From Anaspis maculata (Eukaryota > Arthropoda > Insecta > Coleoptera > Scraptiidae): 64,000 nucleotides of DNA. The first letter of the stretch is position 1; every line of letters starts with the position of its first letter. A program made the position numbers and the translations under genes. Shown one piece after another: positions 35,824 through 48,996 of the stretch. Under the pieces are notes generated by a model. That model saw only the letters and a list, made by a program, of their open reading frames with translations, searched no databases and had not been told where the DNA came from. The stretch covers positions 37,443,681 through 37,507,680 of the forward strand of contig OX421965.1 of NCBI GenBank assembly GCA_949128115.1, given 5' to 3'.

Positions 35824-38659
35824 ATAGGACATCCACAATGATGTTATTGTTAATGAATGTTAACGTAATGTTATCGCGGCAATGGTAATGTTAGAATTCA
35901 AAGCAACGAGTTTCATTGGTAATGATCACCACTGTACCACTGACATAATTGTGAACGTCACCATTTAGCCCAGGCTTTTTAGCATTTAACATGAAACAAA
36001 TTAATCCACGTGCAATCTTCACGGTATCGTACCCACTTAACCTTACTAAACAACATACTAAAAGTCCCCAACTTTCCTCCGTGTGCGTCATAATTTTTGA
36101 GGGGAGGGGGTCAAAATTTGCAATAAAAAAATTCCAGGACAAAAATAATCTAGTCAGTGTCTTCAAATTTATTATATTTGGATACATTGGGTTATAAGTG
36201 AAACTTATTAACAAACTAAATATCTATGGTCCCCGTGAGGGGAGCTCGGGAGGGGGGCAATCGGTGACCTATGCAAGAAATTTGGTTTTCAATAATATTG
36301 AGACAATACTGGCATTTTGGGTATCGTTTCCCACTAAATCTGACCTTGCAAATCCGATTATGACATTTAAATTCTGTTTAAAAAATCCTTTGAGCAATTT
36401 TCGGCAGAAAAACGTGATTTTGGGACCAAAATAAAGCCGGTTTTTCAATTTGGGTTATTTCTGCGTTTGATGCATTAATCATTTGGATTTGACATTGGAT
36501 GAATTATATGGACTTTTCTGCACAAGACTATCATATCATTAACGCGACGTAAGTGGTTACAAGGTGAGAAAAATAATTTATTGAATAAAATGTCGAAGTC
36601 CTAAATGTCACTCAAAAATATCTCCGCGCAGTTGAAAAAAATGTATTCTAGCTGTAATATGGCTTTGATATCATCTTTCCAGGTTTCTTCTTGTAGTCAA
36701 AACAATTCTTTAGCTTTCGAAAAAAGAACACTCTACATTGAAATAATAATAATATAACAACAGCAACTTTTCCGCGGGTATAGCCACATTTTTCAGTTTC
36801 AAGCTGGCTTACACCGAACATCAAACCAACTCGATTTTATAGTATCCAAGAAATGATAATTATGTCGAATGCCTGATGTAAATGCGTGAAATAGTTGCAG
36901 TTATCGATCCTATTCAAAATTTCGAACATTGATGTATTCAACATGAAAATATCGTAAATTAAAAATCCACAATTTTCAAGAGCAAATTATCATTTTTTTC
37001 AATCAAAAATGGTCACAATCTTCTCAAATCAGAGCTTCAACATTGTATTTACATATTAATAATGTATTGGAAGTCTAGCACAGCACAGGAAAATTTTTAT
37101 AGCCATGCTCTGCAAAAAATTTCAAATTATTATTATTATAATTTCAAGTTCACTAGTAGTTGAAAAAAAATCGCATCTAGCTTACCATCCGTTCTCTAAG
37201 CTCATTTTTGTCCAATATTAGTTTCGTTAAAAACTCGTCTATCGATTTCCAAACAATAAATCGATAGTTACCTCGAATACCTACCGATAGTACCTATACC
37301 CATATAAAATAATAGCAAAGTTATCTAGCACCTAAAGGGACTAAATTCATAAGTTTATAAAAATAACAGATCGTTCTCAGGGTCAAACTCAACAAGGTGG
37401 GGTAGATTCTCACATGTTGTGCCCCTACAGAACTTACACATCTGCGAACAAGACAAGGAAGATCGCCTGCATCTGAGTGCATCGACATTTTAGACCGCGG
37501 TTCTTCTTGCAGTTGCAAGACACTATCTTCAAAAGAGTCTCCGGAGCTGGAGGAAGATGCGTCTTGACGGGGACAAACTACACGTGGGTGCTCCCGCGTA
37601 GCCCACCGTGTTGTTTGTTCACACCTAGAGTACCTTGGCTATTATTATCTAGCGAAAACCCCAGGTTAATCCGAGGTCTAGGAGCCGCGATATTGCGTGG
37701 AATGACAGACACACAGACGGACGGACGGACGAATAATGAAATAATATATCTTTGTTGTTTGTACATCTAGAGTACCTACCTAAGCTATCATCTAGCAAAA
37801 GCCCAAGCGCAATCCGAAGTTTAGTAGCTGAGATATTGCCGGACACTGCAGACGGCAATAACAAGAACAAATGTATAAGCGCTACAAGTAGTAGCGCTAA
37901 AACCATAGAGGAATATTACGAAACTGTACCTAATACCTACTCATATGAGTACTACCAGACCAGATTTAGTCAGTACGATGCTATGCATATTGGACGTAGG
38001 ATCAATTATCACAGATCAAAGTCTAGGTTGATAATGTTGAAGTGATTTTCTCTATATAATGCGTTTGACGTAACTTCATAGAATCCTTATTGGAATTGCT
38101 GGACAATTCACAATGGAGCTAAAAGATACGTCATTTTTAAGCTAAAGCTGTAGGGGATCTACTGCATATAATAATACCAAGTGATATTCAGTGGTCGATG
38201 CAAAAGTAAAATGTTAACTGAAGCATAAGAAAACAAACACGAAAAAAGTGTCATTATCAAGAAATTAAGTCTGTTAGTGTCAAATTTTGGACAAAAGCTA
38301 TCCTATATCATTCACTTTGTTTCATTACCTTCCATTCAAGACCAAGATAAGAGAAATCGATTGAGTGGTTGAGAACTAGGAGCATTTTTAAGCGGAAGGT
38401 GCATTTTGAGGTGTCTTCATCTTTGCCTGTCAAAAAAACAATGACGCACACGGGGGAAACTTGGGGACTTTTTGTATGTTATACAGCAAAGTCTAGTGAA
38501 CTCAAAACTGAAGCAATTGACCGTGTTTTAATTTGTTTCATGTTTTGCCGTTTTTTCGACTAAAAAGCCTGGGCTAATTTGAAACTCGTTGCTTTGAATG
38601 CTAACATTACCATTTCCGATAACATTACGTTAACATTAACATCATGGTGGATGGCCTAT
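35824..38659. repeat. 2.8 kb foldback, ATAGGMCATCCACMATGATG ends
   Basis: Left end ATAGGACATCCACAATGATG mirrors CATCATGGTGGATGGCCTAT at 38640-38659. The arms pair over about 250 bases, through AAGCAACGAGTTTCATTGG-type sequence near 35901 against its complement near 38590, and CTTTCCTCCGTGTGCGTCAT near 36071 against its complement near 38445. The 2.3 kb between arms includes a local duplication at 37612-37856 and a GACG microsatellite. Possibly an old element that has acquired insertions. Confidence 0.8.
37612..37856 (+). repeat. Tandem pair of about 145-bp units with (GACG)n between
   Basis: Units near 37612 and 37757 both contain TAGAGTACCT, ATCTAGCRAAA-CCC, AATCCGARGT and GAGATATTGC/GCGATATTGC, then degenerate. 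A GACAGACACACAGACGG microsatellite (37703-37732) separates them. The arrangement looks like a retroelement tail duplicated in tandem, but I cannot name it. Confidence 0.65.
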
Positions 38660-38757
38660 TTAACTTGCTTTGACTGAAGAGGTAAGCTGAGAGTCAAGGT
38701 GCCCTCTCTCGGTGTGGGGCTGACTTACGATTCATGAAGAACGATTCTCATGACATT

Positions 38758-39320
38758 ATACAGGGTGTTTCAGTTTCAATCGATCAAACTTTGGGATAAA
38801 ATTCTCCTCCCGATTCAGAAAAATTTACGTGCTTCCACTTCCTTTCTGAGAAAGATAGGTACAGAGTGCCAAAATTCACCTTTTTCGTTTTTTGAAAATT
38901 TGTAACTTGAGAACAATTCAACCAAATTTGCCTCAATTTAGCCCAGGCCGATTTATGACAATCGTCTACCTATACCCGTCAAATTCAGAAAGAATCCAAT
39001 CTGTGGCGTAGGAGCTATGGGAGGTCAATAATTAGAAGCATCTGAAGAACTTTTCAGATTAGTGTTCTCTCTAGAACTTCTAAGTCACTAGCTAGATTCT
39101 TTCGAAACTTGGCAGGTAGGTAGATAATTTTGACTGAATAGCCTATGCTGAATTCAAGGTAATTCGGTCACATGGTTCGCAAATGACAATTTTCTTGAAA
39201 TAAAAAAAAGTAGAGGCATGCATGTTATATTTTTTGAAATCAGGAGGATGAAGGAGAATCTTGTTTGGACCTCAAAGTTTGGTCGGTTAAAACCTTGGTT
39301 TAAACTGAAACACTCTGTAT
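38758..39320. repeat. Foldback element with ATACAGGGTGTTTCAG ends
   Basis: Left ATACAGGGTGTTTCAGTTTC and right AAACTGAAACACTCTGTAT, with inner arm pairs GATCAAACTTTGGG near 38781 and its complement near 39276. No frame. Confidence 0.8.
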
Positions 39321-40795
39321 ACTAAATTTGAGATATAAGTACGTTTTAGAACTAACTTGAAACCGAGCTTGAAACGTTCCAATTTAAAATAAAAAGAACG
39401 GTTTCTGACGAGTATCCAAGTTTCATACCGATCGGACTGTCGTATATAAGCCAGTCCATTGGTTTTTTATGACGAACCAGAATTAATAGAGGTTGAAATT
39501 TTGTGAAGGTGAAAAGGGCTAAATGTCCATAAAGGGATGATGTTAGTGCCGAGCTCGGTGCCGAGTTTCGTTCCGGTCTGGTGTTTTCAGATGCCCAATC
39601 CCTTCGATTTTTTTTTTAGCGCATATTAACATTCAGTGTAAGGGAGTTACCCTTCTTATCACTCCATCTGTGGGTAAATCAAAGATCAAAGTATAGTGTA
39701 TTTCCCATAAACCTAAACATCTACTAGCAAGAGGTTCTACTAGGTAGGTATAAATCGGGTTATTGAAGCCTCTAGTTATTGGAACCTATTCAGTGTGATG
39801 AAGGTCCAAGCTTATTTGGGCTGAACTGATTGCTGACGACCAAGAGTCCTGCACTCAGCTCATTAATTAGGTATTATGCTCCTTTTAGCATCGACAAGGG
39901 TCTCCCAGTTCTGAAATCTAGATACTCGTATCAATAATGACGAAAGACATTACCTTGCCGCAATTAATTGGCTTCCTAAACTGAAAAATGTTCTCGAACT
40001 ATAATATATTACTGCGAGGGTTAATGACAGTACCTACCCAATTTTGCACCAGGTAGGTATAACTTTTTGTAATCATTTATTGAAGTGTAAGGTCGCAAAT
40101 TCGCAATTAGAGCCACCTGTCAAATATTTGTCGCCAGGATTTGTTTAGAAATTCGTACCGCATTTATCGGGTGGTAAAAATATTGTCAACAACAACAGCA
40201 ATAACACCTTCGGTTTTATTTAAATAAACAAAAGAAGATTCAAAATTGACGGACGCACGAAACACGCGACCATTAAATTGCATTAGGAAGTCGTTTATTA
40301 CAGCTACGGCTAAGGCGCGGAAGGTGCTTAAAATATCTGCATAAATAATTCATCAATTAGGCAGAAGAGAATTGCATCTTTGTGTTGCACGCGTAGGACA
40401 TCTGAACAATAAAGGGGACCTTTTATTAAGGAAACTATGAGATTGCATTTTATTGCACGACCTTTCTTTATTATCATGCTTGCTTGTCGATGAAAATTAG
40501 CAATCAACGGCCATGCCATAGTTACAGCGGTATGTTTGCTAGGTCCTTTCCGAATATTTATACAGGTGTCTGAAAATTCGCACCTTCGGAGTTCAGGGCC
40601 GTTTGCAGAAAGCCTTGAAAAGTGTCGGAAAAAAGCTGAAAAAATTGGTATTTTATTTTCTAAGATAATACGGATCGAAGGACCTTGTAGTCTAATTTCG
40701 TTATTCCAAAAAATTGAAGTAATCTGTTGATAACAAAATTATGAATTAGAAATATCAACCACTGGGTGTGTACTTTATTTTCATTTACACCATGG
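39321..40795. other. Unassigned DNA with one CAGGTGTCTG end
   Basis: A single ATACAGGTGTCTGAAAATTC end at about 40560 begins a diverged foldback arm that resembles 41197 onward. The rest is unassigned. Confidence 0.4.
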
Positions 40796-40982
40796 ACAGG
40801 GTAAGTCATGAAATTGAAAATGCAATTTCACTACAAAATTCCGGTTAAAAAAATCATTTGGTTCAAATCCGTGTAATCTTCAGCTCGACATTTTGGTTGA
40901 AGAGCCAACCCAAAGGTTTGAAGCTCGGTTTGAAGGCATTTTTGAAAAAAAAAAATTCCGAGGTTTTTGACTGACCCTGTAT
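40796..40982. repeat. Small foldback, ACAGGGTAAGTCATGAA ends
   Basis: GGACAGGGTAAGTCATGAAA at about 40796 and TTTTGACTGACCCTGTATTG near 40964. A solitary relative of the nested units at 30315 and 41443, not inside a larger foldback of the 30056 type. Confidence 0.65.
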
Positions 40983-41196
40983 TGGAAAAAAATATTCAAT
41001 ACTCATACTCATGTGCAGTGATTGATATTTTCTACACATTATTTTGCCTCCAACAGTTTGCTTGAGTATTTTTGAATAACAAAACTAGACGAAATCGAAA
41101 GGCCTCTTCTCAACCCTCCATATATTCACGAAAGAAAAGGAAGAGCCGAGAGGAGCTCTCCTAGTTTCGTTACATAAAAAATCCGTAGTTGAGAAA

Positions 41197-42766
41197 ATAC
41201 AGGCTGTTTGCACACTTGGGGTGGAAAATTGAACCCCAGTTAGAAAAATGCTCCAAAAGTGCCAGAGAAATGTTGAAAAAAATTATTATTTTTATTTTTG
41301 GAAATATGGAGGGTCAAAAGGTGGTCCTTCGACCCCTTCTATTTTTGTTATTTTGAAAGATTTTAGGAAACTCTCTCCATCGGACCAAAAAGCAAATTTT
41401 TCTAAGCTTTGAATATGTCTTGTGATTTTATTCAATCTACCGACAGGGTGAGTCATGAATCGTGAAATTCTATTTTTTCCCGAAAATGCCCGTGGAAGGT
41501 TTTAGCTTCACAACAATTCACACAAATATTTAGTTCTCATTTAAAATTTTCTGCATGCATTTTTGAAGAAAATTGGATTTTAAGGCTTTACGACTCACCC
41601 TGTACAGTAAATCAATAAAATTACAAAACATATTCAAAGGTTACAAAACATATAATCAATTTCACGGCTTTCTGCATTAGAAGCAAGCTATGGAAAAATT
41701 GTGTTGTGTTGGTACGAATGATACGGTAACAAGGGGATGCCAGCCAGTTGTCTACACGTGCAATTTTTGATGTGACATCTTGTCATCGTGTCGAGGTATC
41801 ATGTACGCGAAAGTGAAAATTTTTAAGCATACGCCAGGAATCGTGAGCTTCTTTGGAGTGCTTTACAGTGTGGACGATAAGGCACATTGTCTTTACTCGT
41901 TGGTGGGTCTCCGCCAAGGTTGTTAGGTTCTTGACGGCTACCAATGAATGATGTAAAAGGCTACATCTTTTGATACACATCACTGGAGTAGTGAGTACTG
42001 GGTACCTTTAGCTCTAGCTCTACCTTTTATACCTACTGCAACAGCAAGCAAGTATAAAGACACATGCTCGAAGACAACACAGTGTACCTACCTACTCACG
42101 CCCAAATTGTCTCGTATCCGTACAGTTCAACTCCATAAATTATTGTCCTACTATCCATATTGTCCATCTAAAGAATAAGTTTTCTCTTGGGCAGTGGGTT
42201 TTTCTTCATTACATTCCATTTCTTCACGGCATCACGGACTTTCGGCATAATTTTCTTAGTGGCCGGCAAAAACCTGATAGCCTGGACGAAGACCCACCAA
42301 CCATCAGTGAAGACAATGTCCCTCATAGTCCTCACTGTAAATCACTCAAAGGAAACTAGCAATTCCTCGCATATTCTTGAAAATTGCCACTTTCACGTAC
42401 ATGACTCCCCGAGACGGTGACAATGTCACATTGAAAATTGCACATGAAGACAGCTAGCTGCCAACAAGTCGTCAACGTGCCATTCGTATCAACGCAACCA
42501 ATTTATTCCATAGTTTACTCCAATGCAGGAAGGCGTGAAATTGAGTATATTCAAAGGTTCAAAAACATTGCTTTTTGGTCTGTTGAAAAGAGTTCACTAA
42601 AATCTTACAGAATAACAAAAATAGAGAGGGTCGAAGAACACTTTTTGACTCTCCATATTTTCAAAAATAGTAACCCTAAATTTTTTTCAATATTTTTCTG
42701 ATACTTTTGAAGCATTCCTGTAACTGCGGTTCAATTTTCTATCCCAAGTTTGCAAACACCCTGTAT
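41197..42766. repeat. Foldback element, second copy of the 30056 type
   Basis: Left ATACAGGCTGTTTGCACACT and right TTTGCAAACACCCTGTAT are inverted. GGTCAAAAGGTGGTCCTTCG at 41313 is shared with 30177. It contains the same small insert at the same internal site as 30315-30468, followed by ATTCAAAGGTT. An extra about 800 bp (41660-42530), absent from 30056-30688, is unassigned. Confidence 0.8.
41443..41605. repeat. Nested small foldback, ACAGGGTGAGTCATGAAT ends
   Basis: ACAGGGTGAGTCATGAATCG at 41443 is mirrored by ACGACTCACCCTGTAC at about 41590-41605. Same insertion junction as in 30056-30688. Confidence 0.8.
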
Positions 42767-42796
42767 GTGAGAGAAGTGACAAACTCTTTTCTCCTT

Positions 42797-44034
42797 ATAC
42801 AGGGTGATTCACCACCAAATGGACATAGCTTAAGGGTAGGTCCAGTTTCTCCAGGCGAACCAGGATCTGAATTCGAAATTTCTATAAAGTTGTTCGTTTC
42901 GAAGCTACAGGGTGATTCATGTATTTCGTAGAATTTTTTGACAAGCTGTATCTTCAGAACGACTTAATGGATTCGATTGAAATTTTGTAAGTTGATTCTT
43001 CTATTGACAGCTGACACATCGCCTTATCAAACAGTTCAAAATTTCCAGGGCCGCTTTTGGAAAAAAAACTTCAAAGCTTTTTTCAAAAAAAGACATTCTG
43101 TATGCATATTTTTCAAAATTCAGTTTTATATTCAGAAACCATACGAAACATGCTAATAATATCGCAAAAAAATTGCTTGGCACCATTGAGCTGTCAATAA
43201 AATTTTGATGATCCTGAAAATTTTTGAGGTCATGATTTTTGGTAAATTGCTAATTCGAAATATTTGCAAATGATCTATTATGGCCTTGAATTTCAGCCGT
43301 TTCGTCAAAAAAATTGTGAAAATTTTTTCACGTTTTTTTGGTTTAAAAAAAAATTCATCAGAATTAAAAAAAAAATTGTTACGTTCCTCAACCTCACTTC
43401 TATCCCACATTGAGCTGAAATTGAGGGACGTGACATAAATTTTTCGAAAATTTTGCTGAATTTTTTTGTTGCACCTACATAAGTTAGTTAACTACTGAAA
43501 AACGTTGAAAAATTATTTTTTTTGACGAAACGGCTGAAATTCAAGGCCATGATAGATCATCTGTAAATATTTCAAATCATCAGTTCACAAAAAATCCTAA
43601 CCTTAAAAATTTTCAGGATTATCAAAATTTTATTGACAGCTCAATGGTGCCAAGCAATTTTTTTTGCGATACTTATAGCACGTTTCATGTAGTTTTTGAA
43701 TGTGAAAAAAAATTGGAAAAATATACATACAGAACGTCTTTTTCGGAAAAAACTTAAAAGTTTTTTTTATCAAGGCCGGTCCTGGAAATTTCGAACTGCT
43801 TGATTAGGCGATGTGTCAAATTATCAATAGTAGAACTAACTTACAAAATTTCAATCAAATCCATTGGATCATTCCAAAGATATGGCTTATTTAAAAAATC
43901 GACAAAATACATGAATCACCCTGTAACTTAAAAACGAACAGCGTTAGAAAATTTTCAAAGCCAGATTCTGGTTTGCCTGGAAAAACTGGACCTACCCTCA
44001 GGCTATGTCCATTTGGTGGTGAATCACCCTGTAT
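42797..44034. repeat. Foldback element with ATACAGGGTGATTCACCACC ends
   Basis: Left ATACAGGGTGATTCACCACC and right GGTGGTGAATCACCCTGTAT mirror each other, then AAATGGACATAGCTTAAGGG and its diverged complement. A second pair of ends lies inside at 42906 and 43925. A close relative lies at 58638-59740. Confidence 0.88.
42906..43925. repeat. Inner foldback with CTACAGGGTGATTCATGTAT ends
   Basis: TACAGGGTGATTCATGTATT at 42907 is mirrored by ATACATGAATCACCCTGTAA ending near 43926. Arms pair to the centre near 43410, which carries GAGCTGAAATTGAGGGACGT. Confidence 0.85.
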
Positions 44035-47000
44035 GCCAGGCTAATTTCAGCAGAACACTGTGTATGATAACAAAAAAAGTAGGAAAACATTTTGTAAGAA
44101 AACAGCAATGAGTATTACATCTAGGTATACCCAATATTGAAAGCGTGGAAAATATAGCACCGAGTCGACAATGAACAGAAAAAGTCATATTAAAGTAGGC
44201 AGGTGCTCATTACCTATTGAATTATGTAAGGTCTTTGCAACTATCAAAGTAGGTGCCTATACTTCTTGTTCTCTACTTACTAAGAATTTACGATTCTCTA
44301 TGGCGTCATACTTCTGCAGTGAAATTTACCGGGATTCAATAACATTTCCAGAATAACTCCAAGGTGATGTATAAGTATGCCAAAAAAAATTAACTACCGT
44401 ATCAAGAAAAAATGCAGGATTAGAAACTGATGCTTTGAATGTTCATAATTTTTTCATTCTTATTTTTCACTAATTCTTTTTCTCTTGTTATCTAATACTT
44501 ACCTGCTTTTCAAGCTCGAAAGGTATCAAAAGTAGATACCATTTCAACTTACACTCTCGAATAACAATGTGAAAGAGAAAAATTTAATAAAATAAAGAGA
44601 ACAGGAGAATTTCCTCCAATTTTTGTTTATTTTGCTATGAGTTCAGATTGTCCAGCCACTTCCTTCAAGTTCGAAGGATCATAACTTCTAAATAACGTCC
44701 ACGAGTAAAACACTTATTTCAGTGCCGTATAGGTACTCACACAGTCCTTGAAACAGGATCTTTTTCTTTCGGATAATGATAATTATTCACTTACTGGCTA
44801 TACACTGGCTTAATAAAGTCAAATTTTTTAAAATTTTGAAGCTCAATCGGTCTACCAAACGGGTTAGGTAGGCAGTACCTTCAATATCTTGATTATGATG
44901 ATGAATTGTGCGTCGGTACCTACCTAATTCTCATTTGCAATTTATGAAGTGAGAAGTGCTGAATTGGTTCCGGTTTCTTTTCAGACGCCACATCCTATCC
45001 ACTTTATTATTGTGCTGTCTCATTCCAGACATGACATAACCAGACATTATGACGTTATGTCATAGTTCATGTGGCATAATACCCACCGCTGGATGCAGTT
45101 CTAAAAATCCGTTTTCTCTTCCAAAAACCCCATGTTTTGGAGCAACGGCGAAAGTTTTTAACATGTATTTAATTCTCAAAACTGCCTACATTACGCAGAT
45201 TAACCACTCCATTAATTACTCACTTAATTTCGCAATACTTTATCACAGGTATTTACGCAAAGTTGGCCAATAACCATACCATACGACACTAACAACTTCT
45301 TCAGCGAAAACAAACCTTCATTATTTCGTATATCTTATTATTATGAGCCGAATACACAGGCGATTTATTAATTAGGAGAAAAATCATTTAGATAAATATA
45401 ACAAGGACGACTTGTCTGTGTGATGCAAAAGCACCTTTGATGTCATCGCAGAAAGGATAGTGAGCTGCTGGAAAGTCGAAGTACTGAAGTACTCTAAATA
45501 CATAATATTGATACCGTTCAAGGTCGCAGGTTTTCTTGCGGAATATAGCGGTTTTTATAACCTTTCACGGTTACCCACGTCCTTCCTTTTACCTTCGCCA
45601 TGTCAGAATCAGAATAATAAAGGCATTATATAATGTTAGACTTATCCATATCCAGGATGTGCTTTCAATCAAGAGTACTAAGTTAATTCACTTTCTGAAC
45701 AATTTTTGACTAGTTCAACCAAGTTCAGATCTTAGCATTCGAAGTAGGTAAAGTTCTAAATACCTATACGTATGTATTTTCAAACTATCGAAAAATTTCG
45801 GCTTATACTTAGTTCTCCGCAGTTAACTTGGTCAGTTGGTCACTTCGTTAGACTGGTTCATCTGCCTTTTCCTATTTTTGCATAGACTCGTGTCTTGGAA
45901 AGACCTGCATTCATGGTACCTATCGGCTGGTTACCAATACAGAATGCCCCATAATTTAATACCGCAAAAGTAGAGTGACCTTAGAGACTCCCTAGCAGAG
46001 TTTTCGCCAGTTACGTTCCTACTAAGTTCTCCTGCATGATTCATTTCATTTGATTCATAACTTATATCCTCGCTTATATCGAATAAGTACTTATTTAATT
46101 AAAGTTTCAAGCTGCTATTACTTTGTTGTTACGGTGAATTGTAATCAAATGCCAGGCAATCAAGTTAAGTACGTGATTAACAACAAGTTTTCAATTGGTA
46201 TCCACTTAAAAAAAAACGTATTATACTTACCTATACACAAAATTAAGATCATTTTTGTCGAAGACCGGCACCAGACACTTGTCATACTTGTTAAACTGTT
46301 AATTTTCGTGACTTTCAAACAGGATTCACAGTGCCTCCGTGATTTCGGAAAGTTGACTAACTAGGAAGCCCTAGAAAACTCTTGCATTAACATAATATAG
46401 AGTTAAGCAAACCTCCATCCTCCATCAGTTTTTTTTTGTAGACGGAAACAAAATACGGCTTCATCTGACATGATTGTGTTATGTGTCCAGACTCCAAACT
46501 CACTTGTCTTTGTTCCACCTTCCCTTTTCGAGCTTTTGCCTTACTCATTCACGTAGGCAATTTTTGTCGAAAACTGTAACGCCGGATTCGGTGCCCTCTT
46601 GACCAACAAGTCGTTATGTAGGTAGGTACCTACTCGATCGTCGAATAGCAAACATCGAAAAGAAAGTTCGAGCGCCGCTGATGGGGTTACATAAACCGCA
46701 ATATCGATCAAGACAAAGCGTTTAATTCCTCTCTCATACTCGGTACCGGTAGGCAGGTACCTACTCTGAAAAGTGCAAGTAGTTATAGTGAAAGAACGGC
46801 GCTGGAGACTCTTTCGCAACTCTTCTTGCTTACTTACCATTTCTCCGTCCGCATCCGAAGGAAATCTTGACGTTCCGAAGAGAAGCTTTCTACTACCGCT
46901 ACCGCTGCTTTATGTTCGGTGCCATCAGCGAGATAATAAAAAATGTTGTTTTGAATTTGGATGCGCGAAAATTTCTCTATGTGGTATTCACGATCTTTCT

Positions 47001-47346
47001 TCCCGCGGCCTGTAATTTCAAACCAATCAGCCGGTTCGGAGTACGATTTTTTTTACGCCGAGTGGTCCCGCAAGATTGAGATCACTCTCGAAGTGGCAGA
47101 TCTTTTGCAAATAAATAAAAACAAAGTCGTTACAGCTGTCAACTTTGGAGGCGTTCGATGAGAAGGCGTACAGACGGTCAGACATCAAGGCGTCGGTATT
47201 ATAGTAAATTTTCTGAGAAAATGCCCTGAAAAACATAAAATTCGCACTAATTTTTATTTATTAAATTACTGAATTATTGTTATGAACCTGAACCGTTTAT
47301 TGTGAACATTTTATTACGTTATTTCGTTGCATGTACTAAATAATTG
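44035..47346. other. About 3.3 kb without recognised features
   Basis: AT-rich DNA with scattered TACC/GGTA runs (for example near 46620-46635). Frames up to 104 codons have no domain. A relatively GC-richer patch at 46790-47170 has frames on both strands but none is recognisable. Confidence 0.4.
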
Positions 47347-47637
47347 TCTATAGTCAGTAGCGGCTTTAGGGTAGGGCGAGACGGGCGATCGCTCGGGGCG
47401 CCAGCTCATAGGGGCGGAAAAATCGCGGTTGAAATAAGAAAAATTGATAATTTACGAAAGCAAAAAAGATTTGCAGCGGCGATCACCGAATCTGCTTTTT
47501 TAAAGGACACAAAGCTTCATTATTGCAAAAAAATTACTTAAATTTTGCTCGCTTCGCTCGCGGACCTAATGTAGGGTCGGCGTTTTCGCATTCTTGCCCG
47601 GGGCGCCAAAACTGCTAAGGCCGGCACTGTCTATAGT
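47347..47637. mobile_element. Short hAT MITE (275 bp) with its target duplications
   Basis: The element is 47355-47629. TIRs are CAGTAGCGGCTTTAG and CTAAGGCCGGCACTG. It is bounded by the exact 8-bp duplication TCTATAGT (47347-47354 and 47630-47637), which makes it hAT. It carries GGGGCGCC near both ends and a CTCGCTTCGCTCGC motif. No coding capacity. A recent insertion judging by the intact duplication. Confidence 0.95.
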
Positions 47638-48139
47638 TACATTAACAAAGATAAAGACAAAACAGATATAATTAACAATTAAGACCCTACTAAAATAATT
47701 ACTTCTCCATTCGGTATATATATCTTTGTGCAAGCGCAATTTCTATTGAGTAATCGACTACTCACATTATAGAATTTACGGGGAAAAATCCGTGGGTGAT
47801 GTGGTTTCTAGCTAAAATCAGTAATTCCTTAGTAGACCTAACTGAACCAAGCCTCCATAAGAATCATGATATGTCTGTAAGTACCTACTTCACACGGAGT
47901 CTATCGATTTATTGCGGATTTTGGCTTTATTGTCACTGCGTGACAGCAAGCAGATCGGTCAACTTCGTGTGACAAACTATTCACTTTTCTTTTGAGAGCG
48001 AGGTGTTTATTTATTTTCTTATTTGTCGATATGCCACAAACGATTAGAAAATTCCGTGTTCTAAACACATCAACAGATGAAGTGGTCCACCCCAAAATTT
48101 CGTCTCACTTTGAGTGGGTGTATCTCGGAGAACAAAAAA

Positions 48140-48715
48140 CCGATTTTGAAAAACTAGATCATGTCTGAGAGCCTGATCATTAGGCAATAAATCATAGGAT
48201 GCGATTCAAAAAAATACTGAGGGTGGCTGGGGGTTAGGGGGGTTGCCGGTAGATCATGACACGTATCACGGAGAAACGACTTACCGTTTTTGAGAATCGA
48301 CCTGTTCGAGCGTTTTGCTTTTTTTGAAAAAATATGGTAATGAATCATGAATTTTGTTCCGGACTTTTGAGTAGCCCTGGGGTTTCCCAAAACTTCATGG
48401 TGAAGCGCCCGGTCCAACTTTCAATGGAAGATCTGAATACAGTTTTTGACAAGCTTCCCAACGAGGCCCCACAAGCCATAGGGTGCCATTTAAAAAAAAA
48501 TACTAAGGGAAGCTAGGGGCAAAGGGTTGACGGTGGATCAAGACACGTGTCATGGAAAAACGGCTCGTCTTTTCCAGAAATCGACCTGTTCGAGCGTTTT
48601 TCCTGAAAAAAATACGGTCAAAAATTATTAATTTTATTCAACAATTGCATCACTATCCGTCGTTCCCAGTAATTTCGACTAGGAAAGGCTCTCCCGCAAC
48701 TTTGAAAATTTGTAA
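48140..48715 (+). repeat. Tandem pair of about 288-bp units
   Basis: Both units contain an AAAAATACT-GGG-GCT-GGGG tract, GGTRGATCA-GACACGT-TCA-GGA, AATCGACCTGTTCGAGCGTTTT and GAAAAAATAYGGT. A third, inverted copy of the same core lies at 57275-57420. Frames of 60-87 codons here are repeat-derived. Confidence 0.75.
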
Positions 48716-48996
48716 CGCCCGACAGGGAAATGATAGGTAACTCCGACTGCTGACCATAACTACTTCCCTTTTTTTTCGTTGCCTGGCCTTTTGACGAATT
48801 TGTTTCAAATCCGTAGAACAGTTTTGGATTATTAAAAACTTCTGTTATTGATCAACTTTTGACAGGTGCCATTCGATACAGAAAAAAAAAGTTCAAATGA
48901 TTGATATTTTTGCCGCATTATTGCAATTTTCAAGTATTTCTGTGAACTACCCTAGACTCCGAAGGCGCGAAGGCAGAAATTTTGAGAGAGTTTGTA

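Noticed and set aside
46541..47236. GC-richer stretch with frames on both strands, candidate exon
   Set aside because: The translated peptides show no recognisable domain on any frame.
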